Assembly (NCBI GenBank): GCA_023443765.1
Contig: JAEZTA010000156.1
Location: 1 to 36,438, forward strand
Direction of reading: 5' to 3'
Origin: Bacteroidota bacterium
Lineage (GTDB): Bacteria; Bacteroidota; Bacteroidia; Bacteroidales; Rikenellaceae
Length of the DNA stretch: 36,438 bases
How positions within the stretch are numbered: position 1 is the stretch's first letter; each line of letters begins with the position of its first letter. A program made the translations under genes and the position numbers. Below, one piece after another: positions 32,418-36,438 of this stretch. The notes under the pieces are model-generated. The model was not told where the DNA came from and searched no databases. It saw only the letters and a program-made list of their open reading frames with translations.

Positions 32418-33806
32418 TTAAAAATCAGCGTGCTGAGGTGTACGCGGGAACGGCTGCACGTCACGGATGTTGGTCATGCCCGTCACGAAAAGCAGCAGTC
32501 GGTCGAAGCCCAGGCCGAAGCCCGAGTGGGGAGCAGATCCCCAGCGGCGGGTGTCGAGATACCACCAAAGCTCCTTCTCGCTCATGCCTAATTCGGTAAC
32601 TCGTGCATGAAGTTTGCCATAGTCGGCCTCACGCTCCGAACCGCCGATGATCTCGCCGATTCCGGGGAACAATACGTCCATAGCGCGTACCGTCTTGCCG
32701 TCGTCGTTCTGCTTCATGTAGAACGCCTTGATGTCCTTCGGGTAGTTGATCAGGATGACCGGGCGCTTGAAGTGCTCCTCCACGAGGTAGCGCTCGTGCT
32801 CGGACTGCAGGTCGGCCCCCCAGTCGCAGGGGAATTCGAACTTGCGGCCCGAAGCCTTCAGGATCTCGATGCCCTCGGTGTAGTCGAGGCGCTTGAAATC
32901 GTTATTCAGCACGAAGTTGAGGCGATCCAACAGCCCCTTGTCCCACATCTTGTTCATGAATTCGAGGTCCTCCATGCAGTTGTCCAGCGCATACCGGATA
33001 AGGTATTTGAGGAAGTCCTCGGCCAGCTCCATGTTGTCCTCCAGTTCGTAGAAGGCCGCCTCGGGCTCGATCATCCAGAATTCCGACGCATGGCGCGGGG
33101 TGTTCGAATTTTCGGCACGGAACGTGGGACCGAAGGTGTAGATGCGGCCCAGCGACAGTGCGCCCAGCTCGCCTTCGAGCTGGCCCGACACGGTCAGGTT
33201 GCACGACTTGCCGAAGAAGTCCTGCGCATAGTCGACCTTGCCCTCCTCAGTCCGGGGAGGGTTGTTCAGGTCGAGCGTCGTCACCTGGAACATCGCTCCG
33301 GCGCCTTCGCAGTCCGAAGCGGTAATGATCGGGGTATGGAAGTAGTAAAAACCGTTTTTGTTGAAATATTCGTGGATGGCATAGGCCATGGCGTGACGGA
33401 TGCGGAGCACCGCCCCGAAGGTGTTGGTGCGCGGACGCAGATAGGCGATTTCGCGCAGGAACTCCAGCGAGTGGCCCTTCTTCTGCAGGGGGTATGTTTC
33501 CGGGTCGGCCGTGCCGTAAATCTCGATCTTTTCGGCCTGCACCTCGACGCCCTGGCCCGAGCCCGGGGAGGCGACCAGACGGCCGTCGACGCGAATGCAG
33601 GCCCCCGTAGTCACGGGTTTGAGCTGCTCTTCGGAGATTTTGGCCAGATCGACCACTACCTGTATATTACCTACGCACGACCCGTCGTTGAGGGCGATGA
33701 ACGCCACATTCTTGTTTCCGCGCTTGGTGCGCACCCAGCCTTTGACGACGACATCGGTATCGACAGCGCCCGACTTCAGAATTTCTACGATTCTCTGCGT
33801 TTTCAT
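32418..33806 (-). CDS. asnS: Asparaginyl-tRNA synthetase
   Basis: A 462-residue class II aminoacyl-tRNA synthetase. The N-terminal OB-fold anticodon-binding domain (VVVKGWVRTKRGNKNVAFI, about 19-37) is followed by the catalytic core with motif 2 (FGPTFRAENSNTPRH), the AsnS-type FPCDWGADLQSEHER, and motif 3 (GFGLGFDRL, about 429-437). It charges tRNA-Asn with asparagine. Features separate it from AspS (shorter, no inserted GAD domain). It has a consensus promoter that overlaps the divergent promoter of the GH2-like gene, and rpoN follows after 67 bases, probably on the same mRNA. Confidence 0.95.
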   Translation of the reverse strand: MKTQRIVEILKSGAVDTDVVVKGWVRTKRGNKNVAFIALNDGSCVGNIQVVVDLAKISEEQLKPVTTGACIRVDGRLVASPGSGQGVEVQAEKIEIYGTADPETYPLQKKGHSLEFLREIAYLRPRTNTFGAVLRIRHAMAYAIHEYFNKNGFYYFHTPIITASDCEGAGAMFQVTTLDLNNPPRTEEGKVDYAQDFFGKSCNLTVSGQLEGELGALSLGRIYTFGPTFRAENSNTPRHASEFWMIEPEAAFYELEDNMELAEDFLKYLIRYALDNCMEDLEFMNKMWDKGLLDRLNFVLNNDFKRLDYTEGIEILKASGRKFEFPCDWGADLQSEHERYLVEEHFKRPVILINYPKDIKAFYMKQNDDGKTVRAMDVLFPGIGEIIGGSEREADYGKLHARVTELGMSEKELWWYLDTRRWGSAPHSGFGLGFDRLLLFVTGMTNIRDVQPFPRTPQHADF

Positions 33807-33849
33807 ATCTTGATTATGTCTGTTTTTTCAGGGGTTTTATCTGAATTGA

Positions 33850-33879
33850 CAAAGTTAGCGATTATTTGTGATTTGTCAA
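33850..33879 (-). promoter_or_regulatory. asnS promoter
   Basis: Minus strand: TTG at 33879-33877 (preceded by more Ts), exactly 19 bases, TAACTTTG at 33857-33850. It is a full consensus match. It overlaps the divergent promoter at 33865-33895. Confidence 0.75.
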
Positions 33880-33895
33880 AAAAAAAGTACCTTTG
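33865..33895 (+). promoter_or_regulatory. Promoter of the GH2-like gene
   Basis: TTTG at 33865-33868, exactly 19 bases, TACCTTTG at 33888-33895, 25 bases before the ATG. It is a full consensus match, overlapping the asnS promoter on the other strand. Confidence 0.75.
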
Positions 33896-33920
33896 TCCGA
33901 GTCATACACCCCTGTAAACC

Positions 33921-35258
33921 ATGAAACGAACGATATTGACGGCTGCGCTGGCAGCCTGCACACTCTCTGCGGCGGCGCAGATGGAGGAGAGGAATCCGGT
34001 CCCGATGGCAGCCGCAGGGGGCCGCGTTTACCGCACGGAAGTAGTTCCCTACGATGCACGCCACGACGCCGAGGCCCGCAACCGCGAGGCCGGAGGCTAC
34101 TGGAAGGCCTTTAATCCCGAAGTGGTGGCGGCAGGCGACGCCATGTCGATCGTGGGACAGACCGTCGACATTCCCTACGTCTGGACCGACGGCGACGTGT
34201 ACCTGCATCTCGAAAACACCCGTTCGGCCTACACGCTGTGGGTCAACGACCAGGTCGTGGCCGAGGTCGAGGATTCCGCAACGCCCGCCGAATTCGAACT
34301 TACGCCCTACATCCGCCAGGGCGAAAACTCGCTGAAACTGATGCTGCGCAACGCTTCGGCCGAGCAGCTCAACGCCATTCCCGCCAAGCGCAAACCCTTC
34401 GAGAACAGCTACCTCTACTACCAGAACAAACGCGCTATCGGCGACTTCGAAATCGCACTCGTGCCCGACTCGACCCGCAAGTTCGGCGTACTGGACCTGG
34501 CGATCGTGGTGCGGAACGCCTACAACTACGAAGAGCCGGTCACCGTCGGCTACGACATCTACTCGCCGCAGGGCAAACTGCTCGAATTCAACATGACCGA
34601 GATCACGATCCCAGGTCGTTCGACCGACACGGTGCGTTTCAACCCCTTCATCTACCACACCTACGAAAACAAGTGGGAGGCCGGGAGCAAAACGCCGCCG
34701 CTCTACAAGGTGATGCTTTTCACGCGCCGCAACGGGGTTTATAAAGAGTATATGCCGATGAAGATTGGCTTCGGGAAGACCGAACTCATCGACGGACGCA
34801 TCATGCGGCTGGGCAGGGAGATCAAACCCGTCAAGGCCGAATACAACGCCGCAGCCGACCGCAAAACGACCCTCGCGGAGCTCAAGGCCCTGAAAGCCGC
34901 CGGCAAGAACACGATTTGCCCGGATTATCCCCAGCCGGGATGGTTCTACGAACTGTGCGACGAGCTGGGGCTTTACGTCATCGACCGGGCCAACATCAAT
35001 GCCCCGGAGCGGAGCGGCGACCGCACGGTCGGGGGCACGCCTTCGAACGATCCGAAACTCGTCGGCGACTACCTCGAACGCGTGAAGGCGATGTACTACC
35101 GTTCGCGCAATTTCACCTGCGTCATCGCCTATGAACTGGGTGGTCCCTCGGGCAACGGCTACAACATGTACAAAGCCTACGAATGGCTCAAATCGGTCGA
35201 GAAGTCGCGTCCGGTGATTTATGCCGATGCCGACGGCGAGTGGAATTCGGATTTGTAG
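33921..35258 (+). CDS. Exported GH2-like protein lacking the catalytic glutamate
   Basis: A 445-residue protein with a signal peptide (cut near SAAAQ, residue 20). Residues about 55-180 resemble the GH2 jelly-roll (VYLHLENTRSAYTLWVND), about 185-285 the immunoglobulin-like domain, and about 290-445 the first part of the TIM barrel (WFYELCDELGLYVIDRANIN). At the family acid/base motif, usually GNESGNG, it reads GGPSGNG (407-413), so the Asn and catalytic Glu are replaced. The protein also ends before the nucleophile region. It is therefore probably a non-catalytic relative of beta-galactosidases, perhaps binding a glycan in the periplasm. The reading frame is clean and the promoter strong, so it does not look like a decaying gene. 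Confidence 0.8.
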   Translation: MKRTILTAALAACTLSAAAQMEERNPVPMAAAGGRVYRTEVVPYDARHDAEARNREAGGYWKAFNPEVVAAGDAMSIVGQTVDIPYVWTDGDVYLHLENTRSAYTLWVNDQVVAEVEDSATPAEFELTPYIRQGENSLKLMLRNASAEQLNAIPAKRKPFENSYLYYQNKRAIGDFEIALVPDSTRKFGVLDLAIVVRNAYNYEEPVTVGYDIYSPQGKLLEFNMTEITIPGRSTDTVRFNPFIYHTYENKWEAGSKTPPLYKVMLFTRRNGVYKEYMPMKIGFGKTELIDGRIMRLGREIKPVKAEYNAAADRKTTLAELKALKAAGKNTICPDYPQPGWFYELCDELGLYVIDRANINAPERSGDRTVGGTPSNDPKLVGDYLERVKAMYYRSRNFTCVIAYELGGPSGNGYNMYKAYEWLKSVEKSRPVIYADADGEWNSDL

Positions 35259-35300
35259 CCATCCCGACATAAGCAGGTAAAGACCAATACATTACACAGC

Positions 35301-35339
35301 ATCGGCCGGCAGACAAAAAGCTGCCGGTCGATTTTTTTT
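35301..35339 (+). terminator. Rho-independent terminator after the GH2-like gene
   Basis: A 12-bp stem with one G-U pair (35301-35312 with 35321-35332), eight-base loop, then a run of eight Ts. Confidence 0.9.
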
Positions 35340-35385
35340 ATCATTTTGTCACCCCGTTGTGTTCGATCTTTGAAAAAATCTTTCA

Positions 35386-35393
35386 TATCTTTG
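35386..35393 (+). promoter_or_regulatory. -7 box for the second ECF sigma gene
   Basis: TATCTTTG, an exact TAnnTTTG match, 53 bases before the ATG at 35447. No TTG occurs at the ideal spacing. Confidence 0.5.
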
Positions 35394-35446
35394 ATCACGA
35401 CCATTGACGGCAACGACCGCATCACGAACCACACAAACAGCGTCCG

Positions 35447-36004
35447 ATGAAGTTCATTTTCAGCAGGCAGCAAAGCGACAGCGAGTTGATCTCAGCGATC
35501 ATCCGGGGCGATGTGAACGCCTACGAGCAACTCTTCGTGCGCTACTACCCCACGCTGCTGCACTTCATACGCGGCATGCTCAAGGACGACCACATGTCGG
35601 AGGACATCGCCCAGAACATCTTCATGAAGCTGTGGATTCACCGCGAGAAGCTCGACAGTACGCAGTCGATCAAAAACTACCTGTTCGTACTGGCCAAACA
35701 CGAAATCTACAATATATTCAAAGCCAAGCGCACCACCATGCTCTCGCTGCTGCCCCAGTTGAGCGACCGCGACGTTACGGACCTCGCAGGCTCGGCAGAA
35801 GAACAATATAACTACACGGAACTGAATGCGCTGCTGATGCAGGGCATCTCGAAAATGCCGCCCCAGCGGCAGCTGATTTTCCGCATGAGCCGTTACGAGC
35901 ACCTCTCCAACCGCGAAATCGCCGAGCGCCTGGGACTCTCGGTGCGCACCGTCGACAAGCACATCGAGCTGGCTTTAAAGGACCTTCACAGCACGCTCTG
36001 TTGA
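35447..36004 (+). CDS. ECF-type RNA polymerase sigma factor (FecI-like, SusCD type)
   Basis: A 185-residue ECF factor. Region 2 is YEQLFVRYYPTLLHFIRGML and SEDIAQNIFMKLWIHRE; region 4 helix-turn-helix is LSNREIAERLGLSVRTVDKH near the C-terminus. It is of the Bacteroidota type that pairs with a FecR-family anti-sigma factor and a TonB-dependent SusC carrying an N-terminal signalling domain. A FecR gene does follow on the same strand after 126 bases, so the controlled SusCD genes probably lie beyond the window end. It is distinct from the orphan sigma at 2170-2739. Confidence 0.92.
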   Translation: MKFIFSRQQSDSELISAIIRGDVNAYEQLFVRYYPTLLHFIRGMLKDDHMSEDIAQNIFMKLWIHREKLDSTQSIKNYLFVLAKHEIYNIFKAKRTTMLSLLPQLSDRDVTDLAGSAEEQYNYTELNALLMQGISKMPPQRQLIFRMSRYEHLSNREIAERLGLSVRTVDKHIELALKDLHSTLC

Positions 36005-36036
36005 TTTTTCCGATTTTTTTTACTTTTTTTGTAGTT

Positions 36037-36052
36037 CCGGTTACGTAACCGG
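36037..36052. promoter_or_regulatory. 16-bp palindrome between the sigma and anti-sigma genes
   Basis: CCGGTTACGTAACCGG is a perfect palindrome in the 126-base gap between the ECF sigma and fecR genes, after T-rich sequence. It could be a hairpin in the shared mRNA or a protein-binding site. Confidence 0.4.
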
Positions 36053-36130
36053 GGCCGCACGGTTGTTCTTTATACAGCAGGATGACCGGAGGAAGGCTCC
36101 GCATCCGGCGGCGAACAGAGAAAAGGACCT

Positions 36131-36438
36131 ATGACCAAGTTAAACGAATATTTCGACAACGAACTCTCCGCGCAGGAGCAGCTCGAAGTGCAGATGTGGC
36201 TCGCGGAGCACGGGGGCAACCCCGACTCGGAGGCACAGCTGGCCGAACTTTTCGACAGCATGCACGTCGAAGACGATACGGCAGCCCGTGCAGCTTTCGG
36301 ACGCGTCGCCCACCGGCTCGGGATCGCCGGAGGGCAGAAGCCCGCAGCCTCGCGCCGTGCACGTATCGTCGCATGGAGCCAGCGCATCGCCGCCGTGCTC
36401 GTCATTCCGCTGCTGTGCGCCGTCTGGCTGCTCTACGC
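36131..36438 (+). CDS. FecR-family anti-sigma factor, 5' part only
   Basis: The first 102 codons of a gene cut by the window end. The cytoplasmic N-terminal part (KLNEYFDNELSAQEQLEVQM, WLAEHGGNPDSEAQLAELFD) is followed by a basic stretch and a membrane segment beginning at about residue 88 (IAAVLVIPLLCAVWLLY). This is the layout of Bacteroidota FecR proteins, which hold the ECF factor at the membrane and receive the signal from a SusC-type transporter in the periplasm. The periplasmic FecR domain would lie beyond the window. Its partner is the sigma factor just upstream. Confidence 0.85.
   Translation, partial: MTKLNEYFDNELSAQEQLEVQMWLAEHGGNPDSEAQLAELFDSMHVEDDTAARAAFGRVAHRLGIAGGQKPAASRRARIVAWSQRIAAVLVIPLLCAVWLLY

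Noticed and set aside
32607..33917. 436-codon plus-strand frame opposite asnS
   Set aside because: It is antisense to a full-length asparaginyl-tRNA synthetase and lacks motifs.

Overview
The window is chromosomal DNA of a GC-rich member of the Bacteroidales, most like Alistipes/Rikenellaceae. The evidence is a SusC/SusD pair, ECF sigma factor and FecR genes, Bacteroidota-type families (FISUMP, DUF4923, a Porin_10-type porin), repeated TAnnTTTG -7 promoter boxes with TTG or TTTG about 19-21 nt upstream, and weak Shine-Dalgarno signals. The genus is inferred from overall character, not from a marker gene. No rRNA, tRNA, CRISPR array, transposase or prophage genes were seen.

Layout. 1-2165: end of an unseen upstream gene, then a two-gene operon of a lipoprotein endonuclease/exonuclease/phosphatase (EEP) enzyme and a secreted calcineurin-like phosphoesterase. 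2170-6569 (minus): an orphan ECF sigma factor, a lytic transglycosylase, an outer-membrane porin and phosphatidylserine synthase. 6657-9077: GDP-mannose pyrophosphorylase and murF. 9133-21201: a SusC/SusD-centred uptake locus made of a secreted FAD-dependent oxidoreductase (minus), SusC, SusD, an FN3-EEP lipoprotein, an EF-hand/FISUMP lipoprotein, a LacI-family regulator (minus) and a sodium:solute symporter. It contains no recognisable glycoside hydrolase or polysaccharide lyase. 21323-25000: MazG-like pyrophosphohydrolase, OPT peptide transporter and peptidase T, a peptide uptake and digestion set. 25176-30087: NAD synthetase, an unrecognised membrane-anchored protein of lower GC, a DUF4923 protein and glutamate dehydrogenase. 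30155-33806 (minus): a PAP2-like membrane protein, rpoN and asnS. 33921-35258: a GH2-like protein lacking the catalytic glutamate. 35447-36438: an ECF sigma factor and the start of its FecR anti-sigma factor, which runs off the window.

The two points most worth following are rpoN, which carries one in-frame TAA exactly between the core-binding part and the DNA-binding part and has a restart ATG 9 nt later with no other decay, and the SusCD locus, whose enzyme set (FAD oxidoreductase plus phosphodiesterase-fold protein) points to a ligand other than an ordinary polysaccharide. Two related, hairpin-forming intergenic repeats (about 25024-25133 and 30796-30908) and several divergent promoter pairs with overlapping elements are also described.
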